Positions 16,816 through 24,633 of a DNA stretch of 64,000 nt are shown here, piece after piece (the stretch's first letter is position 1; every line of letters begins with the position of its first letter). A program made the position numbers and the translations under genes. The DNA comes from Candidatus Defluviilinea proxima. GTDB taxonomy: Bacteria > Chloroflexota > Anaerolineae > Anaerolineales > Villigracilaceae. The stretch is taken from assembly GCA_016721115.1 (NCBI GenBank), contig JADKIW010000001.1, positions 1,069,501 to 1,133,500 on the forward strand, written 5' to 3'. The notes beneath the pieces were generated by a model. It worked only from the letters and a program-made list of their open reading frames with translations. It made no database searches and was not told where the DNA came from.

Positions 16816-18081
16816 TTATTCACCGGGTTGTGGCGATTTGATCGCCCAGAGCGCCAGATCCAGGAAGGCTTTGGCAAATTCCGGTTGGAAGGTCCCCTCT
16901 GCGCGAGGCGGATAATATTGAAAGCCGGCAGGAACCGAGGCAAAGCGTCCGCCGCAATCCACGGAGGGGCGGCCGGAATGTGTAGCATCATCCATGTTGC
17001 CGGTTACCTGCCAATCACGCACACCATCTGCGACAAACCCATATTGCATTTTTGTGCCGCGCAACGTATTCCCTTCCACAACTCCGCCATGGAGTGTTTT
17101 GTCTGTGTCGGCGGGCCAGCAACCCCAAACCCTGACGCCCATGCCCAACCCAATTCGAATCACTGCACCAGAAGCATCAATGCTGTTATTTCGCACGATG
17201 GTCCCTGTGTAATCACCTTCATAGGGATCGAAATCCACCATGTTGATGCCGCCTAGTAGTGTACGCGTCTCAGCACGGATCGTGTTCCCTTCGATGATGG
17301 AGCCGGGCGCTCCGAAGATCACGATCCCGCCATCGGTGGCATCCACGATCAGGTTGTTGCGCACAATGGTATTCATACAAGCCAACGAGATACCATCTGC
17401 CCAGGTTGTATCGCTACTGCCGGCAGGACCAATCTCGTTATCTTCCACTAAAGCATTACTACAAGGTTGTGCTGTAGAATGTCCTTGGATCAGGTGCAAA
17501 GAAGACCAACTGCGAGTCTCCATGATCTTAACGGAGCGAATAACCTGTCCTTTAGCGAAACCACCTGCATAGATCAAAGCATCCCCACCTTTGTAACCAA
17601 GCTCGGGACGATTCCCATCCACAATGACATTGCTCAGAACAACATCAGAATAATCTCGCATGACGATGGCGGTTGTTAGGTTGGGAGATGCGATCCGCAA
17701 AACGGCACGACGGTCATCGGTGGGAAGACCCTCTGTGTAGATCTGCTGGCGGTCTGCATTGATCACGACTGAGCTTGTCAGGTTGAACACAGCACCCGGA
17801 CATAACACAGCGATTGCTCCCGGCCCGCGCAGTTTTTTGTTGATGTCGGTCTGATCACCGGAAGGGATGCAAGGTTCTTTTGTTGGCGAGGGAACAGGCG
17901 AAACGGTTGGCGTTGGAGGCACTTCGGTGAGAGTTGGTGTAACTGTCACCGCGACCGGTGTGGAAGTTTGCGCTTGCTCTCCACATCCTGCTACCAGAAC
18001 CATTGTTATCGTTAGAAAAATGACAATCATTGTTCTATATTGAATATTTTGGTAAGCTCTATTTTGATTTGTTTTTATCAT
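16816..18081 (-). CDS. lipoprotein with parallel beta-helix domain
   Basis: Signal peptide with lipobox (ITMVLVAGC), then a Thr/Pro-rich linker (VTVTPTLTEVPPTPTVSPVP) and a right-handed beta-helix of the NosD/pectate-lyase type from about residue 80. Repeating turns such as NVIVDGNRP, VEDNEIGP, VRNNLIVD and IEGNTIRA are clear. The fold is shared by polysaccharide-binding or -cleaving proteins; no catalytic residues can be assigned. ATG 18081 is preferred since GGAG lies 6 bp upstream; 18093 is the alternative. It converges with icd and sits outside the membrane as a surface lipoprotein. Confidence 0.82.
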   Translation of the reverse strand: MIKTNQNRAYQNIQYRTMIVIFLTITMVLVAGCGEQAQTSTPVAVTVTPTLTEVPPTPTVSPVPSPTKEPCIPSGDQTDINKKLRGPGAIAVLCPGAVFNLTSSVVINADRQQIYTEGLPTDDRRAVLRIASPNLTTAIVMRDYSDVVLSNVIVDGNRPELGYKGGDALIYAGGFAKGQVIRSVKIMETRSWSSLHLIQGHSTAQPCSNALVEDNEIGPAGSSDTTWADGISLACMNTIVRNNLIVDATDGGIVIFGAPGSIIEGNTIRAETRTLLGGINMVDFDPYEGDYTGTIVRNNSIDASGAVIRIGLGMGVRVWGCWPADTDKTLHGGVVEGNTLRGTKMQYGFVADGVRDWQVTGNMDDATHSGRPSVDCGGRFASVPAGFQYYPPRAEGTFQPEFAKAFLDLALWAIKSPQPGE

Positions 18082-18242
18082 ACCCAACTCCATATGTAGT
18101 TTGACGATCCCATTTTAACCTCTTACAACATTTAGTCATCCATCATCCCATTCCATGACAAACATCACTAACCAAATGGGTGAGGAAATCCTACAATGAA
18201 GTCTAAATTGGCGTTTTTGTATCCGAATTGATGGAGATGCAG

Positions 18243-19955
18243 ATGGAAGTCTATACTCATGATCTGATCATTCTGGGTTCGGGGCTGGCGGGGCTACGTG
18301 CCGCGCTCGAAGCCTCCATGCAAAGCAAGGGGGAGTTGAACATTGCGCTCGTTTCGAAACTACAACTGATGCGCGCCCACTCTGTTGCGGCTGAAGGCGG
18401 GACCGCCGCCGTGATGCGAAAGGATGAGGGCGACAGCTACGAACTCCACGCGTGGGATACGGTCAAAGGCTCGGACTTTTTGGCTGACCAGAACGTTGTG
18501 GAGTTTTTCGTTAACGAGATGCCTAAGGAAATTCTACATCTGGATCATTGGGGCATTCCCTGGTCTCGGACGGAAGACGGACGCATCGCTCAACGACCAT
18601 TTGGCGGACACACCTATCCCCGGGCCGTTTTCGCCGCTGACAAAACGGGCTTCCTCGAGATGCAAACGTTGTACGACACGTTGATGAAGCACACGCGCAA
18701 ACTCAACCGTTATGACGAAGTCTTCGTCACATCCATTCTTGTGGAGAATGGAAAGTTCGCTGGCTTGACCGCGCTCGATATGATCAACGGCAAATATGTG
18801 TTGATCCGTGGCAAGGCATTGATCCTTGCCACAGGCGGCGCAGGCCAGATCTTTGGTTTCACTACGTATTCTGAAACTGTCACGGGCGATGGGCTGGCGA
18901 TGGCGTATCGTGCGGGTCTTCCGCTTAAGGATATGGAGTTCGTGCAGTTCCACCCCACGGGACTCATCCCCAGCGGTATCTTGATGACCGAAGCCTGCCG
19001 TGGCGAAGGCGGAACTCTCGTCAATGCCAATGGTGAACGGTTCATGGATAAATACGCCGCCAAGTTGATGGAACTCGCGCCGCGAGACATTGTCTCGCGT
19101 TCAGAGATGACCGAGATCGAAGCAGGCCGCGGCTTTCCCGGACCTGATGGCTTGGATTACATCCATTTGGATCTGACTCACCTCGGACGTGATCGAATCA
19201 TCGAACGCCTGCCACTCATCCGTGAGGTGACGATCAAACACATTGGGCTTGACCCCATTGAAAAACCGATTCCCATCCGTGCGGTGGCGCATTATTCGAT
19301 GGGCGGTGTGCATACGGATATCAAGGGACATACCCCGATTGAGAATATTTGGGCGGCGGGTGAAGTCTCTTGTGTGTCGTTGCATGGAGCGAATCGACTC
19401 GGGTCGAACTCCACGGCGGAATGTCTGGTGTGGGGGCGAGTCACAGGCGAAGAAGCGGCGCGCTATTGCGCAGAAAATGTATCAGACAAGAAAGTATCCA
19501 TTCAGGCAGAGCAGGAATGGTCGAAGATAGAAGCGTTGATGTCATCCAATGGAAAAGAAGATCATTATGTGATCCGCAAAGAGTTGCGAAAGACTCTCGA
19601 TAAGAATATGGGTGTCTTCCGCACGGGCGAAGAGATGCAGGCGGGGCTGGATAAGATCCGCGAGTTGAAGGAACGATATAAGGGGATTTCGTTGAAGGAT
19701 AAGGGACTGCGCTACAACACGGACTTGATCCGCGCGGTGGAGACGGGTTTCATGCTCGATGTGGCGGAAGTGGCGACGCTCGGTGGTTTGAACCGCACTG
19801 AGTCACGTGGGAGCCATGCACGCCGCGATTTCAAAACGCGCGACGATGAGAATTGGTTGAAGCACACGATGGCGCATTACACAGAGAAGGGTCCACGATT
19901 GGATTATGGCCCTGTGGATATTTCGATGTGGAAGCCGGTGGAACGGAAATACTAG
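18243..19955 (+). CDS. frdA: fumarate reductase/succinate dehydrogenase flavoprotein subunit (FrdA-like)
   Basis: Catalytic subunit of a membrane succinate:quinone or quinol:fumarate oxidoreductase. The FAD dinucleotide motif IILGSGLAGLRAA is at the N terminus; the His that carries covalent FAD is in RAHSVAAEGGTAAV. Substrate residues are in QFHPTGLIPSGILMTE and HGANRLGSNS. The AAEGG motif and LMELAPRDIVS are closer to E. coli FrdA than to SdhA, as remembered. ATG 18243 has GGAG 6 bp upstream; ATGs at 18231 and 18237 are alternatives. About 570 residues. First gene of an A-C-D-B operon ending at 21791. The symbol follows similarity; reaction direction in vivo is not shown. Confidence 0.9.
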   Translation: MEVYTHDLIILGSGLAGLRAALEASMQSKGELNIALVSKLQLMRAHSVAAEGGTAAVMRKDEGDSYELHAWDTVKGSDFLADQNVVEFFVNEMPKEILHLDHWGIPWSRTEDGRIAQRPFGGHTYPRAVFAADKTGFLEMQTLYDTLMKHTRKLNRYDEVFVTSILVENGKFAGLTALDMINGKYVLIRGKALILATGGAGQIFGFTTYSETVTGDGLAMAYRAGLPLKDMEFVQFHPTGLIPSGILMTEACRGEGGTLVNANGERFMDKYAAKLMELAPRDIVSRSEMTEIEAGRGFPGPDGLDYIHLDLTHLGRDRIIERLPLIREVTIKHIGLDPIEKPIPIRAVAHYSMGGVHTDIKGHTPIENIWAAGEVSCVSLHGANRLGSNSTAECLVWGRVTGEEAARYCAENVSDKKVSIQAEQEWSKIEALMSSNGKEDHYVIRKELRKTLDKNMGVFRTGEEMQAGLDKIRELKERYKGISLKDKGLRYNTDLIRAVETGFMLDVAEVATLGGLNRTESRGSHARRDFKTRDDENWLKHTMAHYTEKGPRLDYGPVDISMWKPVERKY

Positions 19956-19985
19956 CTAAAAGCTAATAGCTGTTAGCTTTTAGCT
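19954..19985. repeat. AGCTAAAAGCTAA palindrome between flavoprotein and cytochrome b genes
   Basis: Arms AGCTAAAAGCTAA and TTAGCTTTTAGCT are perfectly complementary around TAGCTG. It overlaps the stop codon of the flavoprotein gene and ends just before the GAAGGAG ribosome site of the next gene. Similar TTTAGCTTTTAG sequence follows icd at about 16722. Confidence 0.7.
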
Positions 19986-19999
19986 TTGAAGGAGTTGAT

Positions 20000-20431
20000 A
20001 TGAACACGAAACCATATCCAAACAGGCTCGGTATTAAGGGGTGGGTGTATGCAGGGAAGTATTCGTTTGAACGTTACCTGTATTTGGGACATCGCATTTC
20101 GGGTTTGGGTTTGATCGCGTATATGGTGTTACACATCGTTGAGACGGCCAACCGCATCCGAGGCGAGGAAGCCTGGGCTGGTTTGATGGCGCTGTTCGCT
20201 TCGCCGCCGTTCAAGGTGATCGAGTATTTGTTGTTTGCGATGGCGGTCTTCCATGCGATGAACGGTATACGCTTGATCCTGGTAGAGTTGGGATTTTTCC
20301 TCGGCAGGCCGAAAGAACCTGTATATCCGTATTCGACATCGGTATTGCGTCATCGCCCGTTGACGTATGTCATGATGATCATTACGTTCGTAGTCATCAT
20401 CCTTGGCGGTTCTAGTTTTTTCTTTGAGTAA
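20000..20431 (+). CDS. succinate dehydrogenase/fumarate reductase cytochrome b subunit (SdhC/FrdC-like)
   Basis: 143 residues with three transmembrane helices. Candidate haem b ligands are the His of YLYLGHRISGLG and of AVFHAMNGIRLIL; both motifs are typical of SdhC. EEAWAGLMALF is reminiscent of the E. coli FrdC loop. It anchors the catalytic subunits and takes part in quinone binding. AAGGAG lies 7 bp before the ATG. Second gene of the operon. Confidence 0.85.
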   Translation: MNTKPYPNRLGIKGWVYAGKYSFERYLYLGHRISGLGLIAYMVLHIVETANRIRGEEAWAGLMALFASPPFKVIEYLLFAMAVFHAMNGIRLILVELGFFLGRPKEPVYPYSTSVLRHRPLTYVMMIITFVVIILGGSSFFFE

Positions 20432-20436
20432 AAATC

Positions 20437-20536
20437 TTCGCCCTGAGCGGAGGGACTGAGTGTAAGTAGAAGTCCCGTAGACGAAGGGCGGCGTTTCGAC
20501 TGCGCTCGCCTATCGGCTCACTCCGCTCAACGCGAA
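20437..20536. repeat. palindromic repeat, CTGAGCGGA family (copy 1)
   Basis: Ends TTCGCCCTGAGCGGA and TCCGCTCAACGCGAA pair with two mismatches; the 70-bp centre holds further GC-rich inverted segments (CCCGTAGACGAAGGGCGG). A related copy lies at 43651-43714 between the response regulator and kinase genes. Here it separates the two cytochrome subunit genes inside the operon. Confidence 0.72.
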
Positions 20537-20548
20537 AGGAGATTTATC

Positions 20549-20905
20549 ATGCGCGAATCAAAGTTATGGTCTCTGCACATTCTTGCCATTCCGATCATTG
20601 CCGTGTTGCTGGGAATGCACTTTGCAGTGATGCACTATGCGCCCGTTTTCTACGGCATGAGCGTGGACAAGGCTCGTGAGTTTTCCACGATGATCGAGCG
20701 CGGAAAAAGCGTTGCACAGTTCGTGATCTACATTCTGTTGCTGATCACGGGTCTCTATCACGGGTTGTACGGTCTGCGCGGAATATTGCGTGAACTGCCG
20801 CTGACACCGACTCTCGTAAAGGTTGTTGATGTTGGCATCCTGTTGTTCGGGTTGGCGATCTTCGCGCTCGGCTTTTATGTTACGTGGTGGACGTTCAGTT
20901 ATTAG
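20549..20905 (+). CDS. succinate dehydrogenase/fumarate reductase membrane anchor (SdhD/FrdD-like)
   Basis: 118 residues, three transmembrane helices. Histidines in LGMHFAVMHYAP and in GLYHGLYGLRGIL are candidate haem or quinone-site residues; the second matches the conserved H-x-x-x-G-x-R of SdhD. AAAGGAG precedes the ATG. Length equals that of E. coli FrdD. It completes the membrane part of the complex. Confidence 0.8.
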   Translation: MRESKLWSLHILAIPIIAVLLGMHFAVMHYAPVFYGMSVDKAREFSTMIERGKSVAQFVIYILLLITGLYHGLYGLRGILRELPLTPTLVKVVDVGILLFGLAIFALGFYVTWWTFSY

Positions 20906-20959
20906 ACAATGGACGATTGACCATCGACCGTCATGGTTCATTGTCAATGGTCAATTGTC
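20905..20959. repeat. palindromic repeat before the iron-sulfur gene
   Basis: GACAAT...ATTGACCAT pairs with ATGGTCAATTGTC; centre CGACCGTC. It fills the gap between the anchor gene and the iron-sulfur subunit gene, ending 13 bp before the ATG at 20973. Confidence 0.6.
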
Positions 20960-20972
20960 GTTTGGAGTAATA

Positions 20973-21791
20973 ATGACTAATACAAAACAAATCACCTTCC
21001 GCGTTCGTCGTTTCGATCCCGATAAAGAATCCGCGCCGCATTGGGACGAGTACAAGATACACGTCCACGATGGGATGACCGTGCTCGAAGCGCTTCATGA
21101 GTTGAAAGCCAAACAGGAACCGACTCTTTCATATCGTTCCTCCTGCCGTATGGGAGTCTGCGGTTCGTGCGGGATGTTCATCAACGATCTGCCGCAACTC
21201 GCCTGCCAGACTCAAGTCCTTCATCTCGGCACGGACGTGGTCACTGTGGCGCCGCTTCCCAATTACCCGAATGTCAAAGACCTCGTCCCGAACCTTGAGC
21301 CGCTCATTCAGAAGCATGCCGCGATCAAGCCGTTCATCATCCACACCAACAGCACGGAGGTGGATAACCCAACAGGTGAATTCATCCAATCTGCGGAGGA
21401 GCGCGAAGCGTTCAGTCAATTCACCTACTGCATCAAGTGTGGGATCTGTCTCGCGGCATGCCCGACCGTTGCAACTGATCCGCTTTTTCTGGGGCCTCAA
21501 GCTTTGGCCCAAGCCTATCGCTACACCGCGGACAACCGCGACTGCGGTTTGCAGGAACGCCTCTCTGCCATTGACGCCTTCCACGGACCGTATCAATGTC
21601 ACATGGCGGGTGCATGTTCACAAGCCTGCCCCAAAGGTGTGGACCCTGCTTTCGGAATCCAATTGCTCAAACGCACGTTGGTGCTGAACAACATTGGCAT
21701 CGGCAGAAATAAGAAGACTGCTGAGGTTCGTCCGTTGGCAGATGTGGTGAAAGAGATCGAGAAGTTCGCTCCGCCGCCGAGGACCGTGTAA
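20973..21791 (+). CDS. frdB: fumarate reductase/succinate dehydrogenase iron-sulfur subunit (FrdB/SdhB-like)
   Basis: Electron-transfer subunit, 272 residues. The [2Fe-2S] ligands are in SCRMGVCGSCGMFIND with a later LACQT; the 4Fe-4S and 3Fe-4S ligands in YCIKCGICLAACPT and CHMAGACSQACPKGVDP. ATG 20973 is chosen with TTGGAG upstream; the open frame continues to 20823 but that part is the anchor gene and the repeat. Last gene of the operon, followed by a strong terminator. The C terminus is longer than that of the second SdhB in the window. Confidence 0.92.
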   Translation: MTNTKQITFRVRRFDPDKESAPHWDEYKIHVHDGMTVLEALHELKAKQEPTLSYRSSCRMGVCGSCGMFINDLPQLACQTQVLHLGTDVVTVAPLPNYPNVKDLVPNLEPLIQKHAAIKPFIIHTNSTEVDNPTGEFIQSAEEREAFSQFTYCIKCGICLAACPTVATDPLFLGPQALAQAYRYTADNRDCGLQERLSAIDAFHGPYQCHMAGACSQACPKGVDPAFGIQLLKRTLVLNNIGIGRNKKTAEVRPLADVVKEIEKFAPPPRTV

Positions 21792-21806
21792 TAACAAATT
21801 ATGAGG

Positions 21807-21837
21807 AAGCGACCTTTATGTTCAAGGTCGCTTTTTT
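21807..21837 (+). terminator. rho-independent terminator of the first SDH/FRD operon
   Basis: AAGCGACCTT, 7-base loop, AAGGTCGCTT and a run of six T. It lies 15 bp after the stop codon of the iron-sulfur gene. Confidence 0.9.
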
Positions 21838-21895
21838 GTCCATGTAGGTAGTCAAGTACGTAAAACACCATTTAGAAAATAAGAATCTCCAAGAT

Positions 21896-21919
21896 TTGCG
21901 CAACAAAAAGGTTGCGTAA
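21896..21919. promoter_or_regulatory. operator 1 of the SRPBCC-ArsR operon
   Basis: Inverted repeat TTGCGCAAC - 6 bp - GTTGCGTAA, overlapping the -35 box. It has the same half-sites as operator 2; centres are 41 bp apart, about four helical turns. Probable binding site of the ArsR-type protein encoded at 23439. Confidence 0.75.
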
Positions 21920-21940
21920 TGTGATGTGTCGTGATATTAT
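21912..21940 (+). promoter_or_regulatory. promoter of the SRPBCC-ArsR operon
   Basis: TTGCGT (21912-21917), a 17-bp spacer and TATTAT (21935-21940). Predicted start near 21947, which gives a leader of about 48 nt. Both operators overlap the promoter, so repression by blocking polymerase is expected. Confidence 0.7.
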
Positions 21941-21960
21941 GCAACTTAAAGGTTGCGCAA
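21937..21960. promoter_or_regulatory. operator 2 of the SRPBCC-ArsR operon
   Basis: TTATGCAAC - 6 bp - GTTGCGCAA, overlapping the -10 box and the transcript start. Right half-site equals the perfect form of operator 1. Confidence 0.75.
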
Positions 21961-21994
21961 ACCGTTTACAACATTTAAAAATAAGGAGTTACAT

Positions 21995-22486
21995 ATGATG
22001 CAGAATAATATTAATCAAAGTTTTACCATTACCCTTACAGTCGACCAAACCCCTGCAGAGGTCTTCGATGCCATCAATAACGCCCGTGGATGGTGGTCAC
22101 AATTAATTAAAGGCAGAACCGACCAATTGGGTGCTGTGGTTTATTATCACCATCAAGATCTTCACCGTTGTACCCTCGAAATCACGGAATCTGTGCCTGG
22201 CAAAAAAGTTGTCTGGCATGTTTTACAAAACTATTTTTCCTTTGTTGAAGACAAGACAGAATGGACAGGAACAGATATTGCTTTTGAAATTTCCAGGCAA
22301 GGTGATAAAACCGAGCTTTGCTTTACACATGTTGGCTTGGTTCCACAGTTTGAATGTTTCAATGCCTGTTCAGATGGATGGAGCACATATATCAAAGGTA
22401 GTTTGTATAGTTTGATCACCACCGGGAACGGCCACCCTAATATGGGTGAGGCGATCACCGAAAGCGAAAAAACACTTGGCAAATAA
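21995..22486 (+). CDS. SRPBCC (AHSA1-like) protein 1
   Basis: 163 residues; a START/AHA1-type fold with a hydrophobic pocket. Typical elements: VDQTPAEVFDAINNARGWWS at the N terminus, GKKVVWHVL, TDIAFEISRQGDKTELCFTH, and the C-terminal pocket helix GWSTYIKGSLYSLI. ATG 21995 has AAGGAG 7 bp upstream; an upstream in-frame start at 21953 would lie inside the operator. It is a close paralogue of the next gene. Such proteins often bind small hydrophobic ligands; the ligand is unknown. First gene of the repressor-controlled operon. Confidence 0.88.
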   Translation: MMQNNINQSFTITLTVDQTPAEVFDAINNARGWWSQLIKGRTDQLGAVVYYHHQDLHRCTLEITESVPGKKVVWHVLQNYFSFVEDKTEWTGTDIAFEISRQGDKTELCFTHVGLVPQFECFNACSDGWSTYIKGSLYSLITTGNGHPNMGEAITESEKTLGK

Positions 22487-22502
22487 AAAGGAATTGGATG
22501 AC

Positions 22503-22952
22503 ATGAGCGATCAAAATTACACCGTTACCCTTGTGGTCGATAAAACTCCGGAAGAAGTCTTTGCCGCCATCAACGACGTACGCGGATGGTGGACCGGAGA
22601 AGTTGAAGGGGAGACTGATAAACCCGACGCTGAGTTCACGTACCGTTATGACGATGCACATCGAAGCACTCACAAGATCACTGAATTTATCCCGGGCGAG
22701 AAAGTTGTATGGCATACAATAAATAGTCATTTGAACTTTGTAAAGAACAAGACGGAGTGGAATGGCACAGATATTCTCTTTGAGATCACCAGACAAGGTA
22801 ATCAGACAGAACTTCGTTTTACACACTTTGGCCTGACCCCTGCAATTCAATGTTATGGTGATTGTTCCGGCGCATGGGGCTTTTATATCAACGAAAGCTT
22901 GCACAACTTGATCATGACAGGAAAAAAGCAACCCAATACACAGGAACCGTAA
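22503..22952 (+). CDS. SRPBCC (AHSA1-like) protein 2
   Basis: 149 residues. Shares its pattern with the preceding protein (VDKTPEEVFAAINDVRGWWT, GEKVVWHTI, TDILFEITRQGNQTELRFTH), so a tandem duplication is likely. ATG 22503 follows AAAGGA; only 16 bp separate it from the first gene. Soluble, no signal peptide. Probably shares the ligand class of its paralogue. Confidence 0.88.
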   Translation: MSDQNYTVTLVVDKTPEEVFAAINDVRGWWTGEVEGETDKPDAEFTYRYDDAHRSTHKITEFIPGEKVVWHTINSHLNFVKNKTEWNGTDILFEITRQGNQTELRFTHFGLTPAIQCYGDCSGAWGFYINESLHNLIMTGKKQPNTQEP

Positions 22953-23008
22953 CCCACGGGCTGCGTATTTTTCAAACCTGCGATATGATTACAAACAAGG
23001 ACATGGTT

Positions 23009-23449
23009 ATGGAAGAGAACCGCATTGAAAGACATATTGACCTAAAGGCATCTCCTTCTAGGGTTTGGAAGGCATTGACCGATTACCGGGAGTTCGGCCA
23101 ATGGTTTGGTTGCGAATTCGAAGGTCCCTTTGTTGTCGGAAAGACAGTTCGCGGGAAGCTAAATCACGTCAGTTATGAACCGTGGGAGATCGATGTAAAA
23201 CAAATGGAACCCGAGCGATTGTTCTCTTTCACGTGGCACCCGTATCCGGTAGACCTGACAGTGGATTACTCCAAAGAAACACCGACACTAGTCGAGTTTA
23301 CGTTGGAGCCAACCAGCAACGGGACTCGCCTCACTGTGACTGAATCGGGTTTCAAAAATATCCCCGCAAATCGACGGCTCGAAGCCTTCCGCAAGAACAA
23401 TGAAGGTTGGGTCGTACAATTGGAGAATATCGCCAATTATGTCAGGTAG
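23009..23449 (+). CDS. SRPBCC (AHSA1-like) protein 3
   Basis: About 146 residues, more distant from the two preceding paralogues. Motifs: IERHIDLKASPSRVWKALTD at the start, EFGQWFGCEFEGPF, and GTRLTVTESGF then a C-terminal helix (EGWVVQLENIANYV). ATG 23009 has AAGG 8 bp upstream; ATGs at 23003 and 22985 are alternatives. This type is often found next to or fused with ArsR regulators; here it overlaps the regulator gene by 11 bp, so the two are coupled. Confidence 0.86.
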   Translation: MEENRIERHIDLKASPSRVWKALTDYREFGQWFGCEFEGPFVVGKTVRGKLNHVSYEPWEIDVKQMEPERLFSFTWHPYPVDLTVDYSKETPTLVEFTLEPTSNGTRLTVTESGFKNIPANRRLEAFRKNNEGWVVQLENIANYVR

Positions 23450-23777
23450 TGTTTTGTCCCGGGGTTTCACTCTCCAGGCAAATACCTTTGCCGCCTTGGG
23501 TGATAAAACCCGTCTCTCGCTGATCGCCAGACTTTGCCAGGTTTCGCCACAATCGATCTCCCAGTTGGCTGAGGGGACCAAAATCACCCGGCAGGCTGTG
23601 ACAAAACACCTTCATATCCTGAAGAAAGCGGGGCTGGTGCATAGCATTCGCAAAGGGCGAGAGACATTGTTCGAGTTCGATGCCACCCCGATCGAAACAA
23701 TGACAGAATACCTCGATCTGGTATCCAAACAATGGGACAAGAAACTTATCGATTTGCAAAACTTCCTTGAAGAATAA
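23439..23777 (+). CDS. ArsR-family winged-helix repressor
   Basis: 112 residues. The DNA-binding domain is clear: FAALGDKTRLSLIARLCQ, then the recognition helix ITRQAVTKHLHILKKAGLV and the wing IRKGRETLFEF. No cysteine metal motif (ELCVCDL-type) is present, so it is probably not a metal sensor but of the subclass paired with SRPBCC proteins. It is the last gene of its operon and presumably represses it through the two inverted repeats at 21896-21960. Start inferred from the overlap with gene 3. Confidence 0.88.
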   Translation: MSGSVLSRGFTLQANTFAALGDKTRLSLIARLCQVSPQSISQLAEGTKITRQAVTKHLHILKKAGLVHSIRKGRETLFEFDATPIETMTEYLDLVSKQWDKKLIDLQNFLEE

Positions 23778-23796
23778 AGTGGAAAGTTATGGGTAT

Positions 23797-23826
23797 AAAA
23801 AAGAACGCCTTTCGGCGTTCTTTTTT
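23797..23826 (+). terminator. rho-independent terminator after the ArsR gene
   Basis: AAAAAAGAACGCC, loop of four bases, GGCGTTCTTTTTT; a perfect 13-bp stem. The symmetry of the A and T runs makes it usable from both sides. Confidence 0.9.
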
Positions 23827-23837
23827 GTTTCTAATGT

Positions 23838-23876
23838 AAAATGCCGCAAACCTCACTTGTTGGTGTAACGTTAGGC
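23838..23876 (-). repeat. truncated attC-like element at the end of a cassette-like gene
   Basis: On the minus strand GCCTAAC fits the integron R-type core (RYYYAAC), and the TAA in it is the stop codon of the gene. It is followed by GTTACACCAAC...TTTGCGGCATTTT, which parallels the element at 63606 (CGGCGGCATTTT). The distal half with the second core is missing; the ArsR terminator follows instead. Confidence 0.45.
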
Positions 23877-24551
23877 GTTTCTATCGAACAAAATTTTCAT
23901 AGCATCTAATATGTTCTTGGCTATTTCTAATAGTTGATAATATGTGGCTGGGTACCCCCCTGCCAGTTTAATATTATGTAGTTCGAGTATATAAGGATCA
24001 AATCGATTTTCTCGTTCATCATCATCTTCGGATCCGATAGGATGACTTGCTCCGAGTATGTTTGCAACTCGTTTTATTATAATTTCGCGAGAGATTCTAA
24101 TTTGGGGATGAACATCATCTTGAGATGGTACTTCATAAACACCAGATGCGAGCCACTCAGAATATCGAAGTAACACAGGTCGCGCTGTTGATGGCCCCGC
24201 TTCATAAGATTTTTTAGCAAGTTCTTTCATTTTATCTAGCGATAATGTTCCTTTAATAAACATAACATCTTTTACTTTAATTTCTGGGCTTTCAACTCCG
24301 CTACCTAAAGGTAAATAGGAGTATTTGTTTCCTTTCAGTGCATTTTTAGCACTTTTTGACATGGTTGTGTTTGTTAATTTTAGTTGTACCCCTTCAGTTT
24401 CCACAAGAGAATCGACTTCTCTTTTCATATCAACCCAGATACGAAGACAATGCGACAAATCGAGAAAACTAATATTGTCTTTGTGCTCCAATGACTGACG
24501 GTAATGTCTTTCTAATCGATTGTATTGAAGAAGAATATGATCGATAGCCAT
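23871..24551 (-). CDS. hypothetical protein, AT-rich, cassette-like
   Basis: About 226 residues, soluble, with no recognised domain. The N terminus is helical (MAIDHILLQYNRLERHYRQS), the middle contains KVKDVMFIKGTLSLDKMKEL and the C terminus a helical segment (YYQLLEIAKNILDAMKILFD). ATG 24551 has GTGAGG upstream; an earlier ATG at 24614 is weaker. AT content is clearly higher than in the flanking genes, and the stop codon lies inside a GCCTAAC core, as in integron cassettes. Probably acquired horizontally. Function unknown. Confidence 0.62.
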   Translation of the reverse strand: MAIDHILLQYNRLERHYRQSLEHKDNISFLDLSHCLRIWVDMKREVDSLVETEGVQLKLTNTTMSKSAKNALKGNKYSYLPLGSGVESPEIKVKDVMFIKGTLSLDKMKELAKKSYEAGPSTARPVLLRYSEWLASGVYEVPSQDDVHPQIRISREIIIKRVANILGASHPIGSEDDDERENRFDPYILELHNIKLAGGYPATYYQLLEIAKNILDAMKILFDRNA

Positions 24552-24633
24552 ATATAGATGCCTCACATCTAGTATAAACCTATTAGCAACCAAGTATAGA
24601 AAACAGTCCCGCAACTACAGGACTGTTCGTTTA

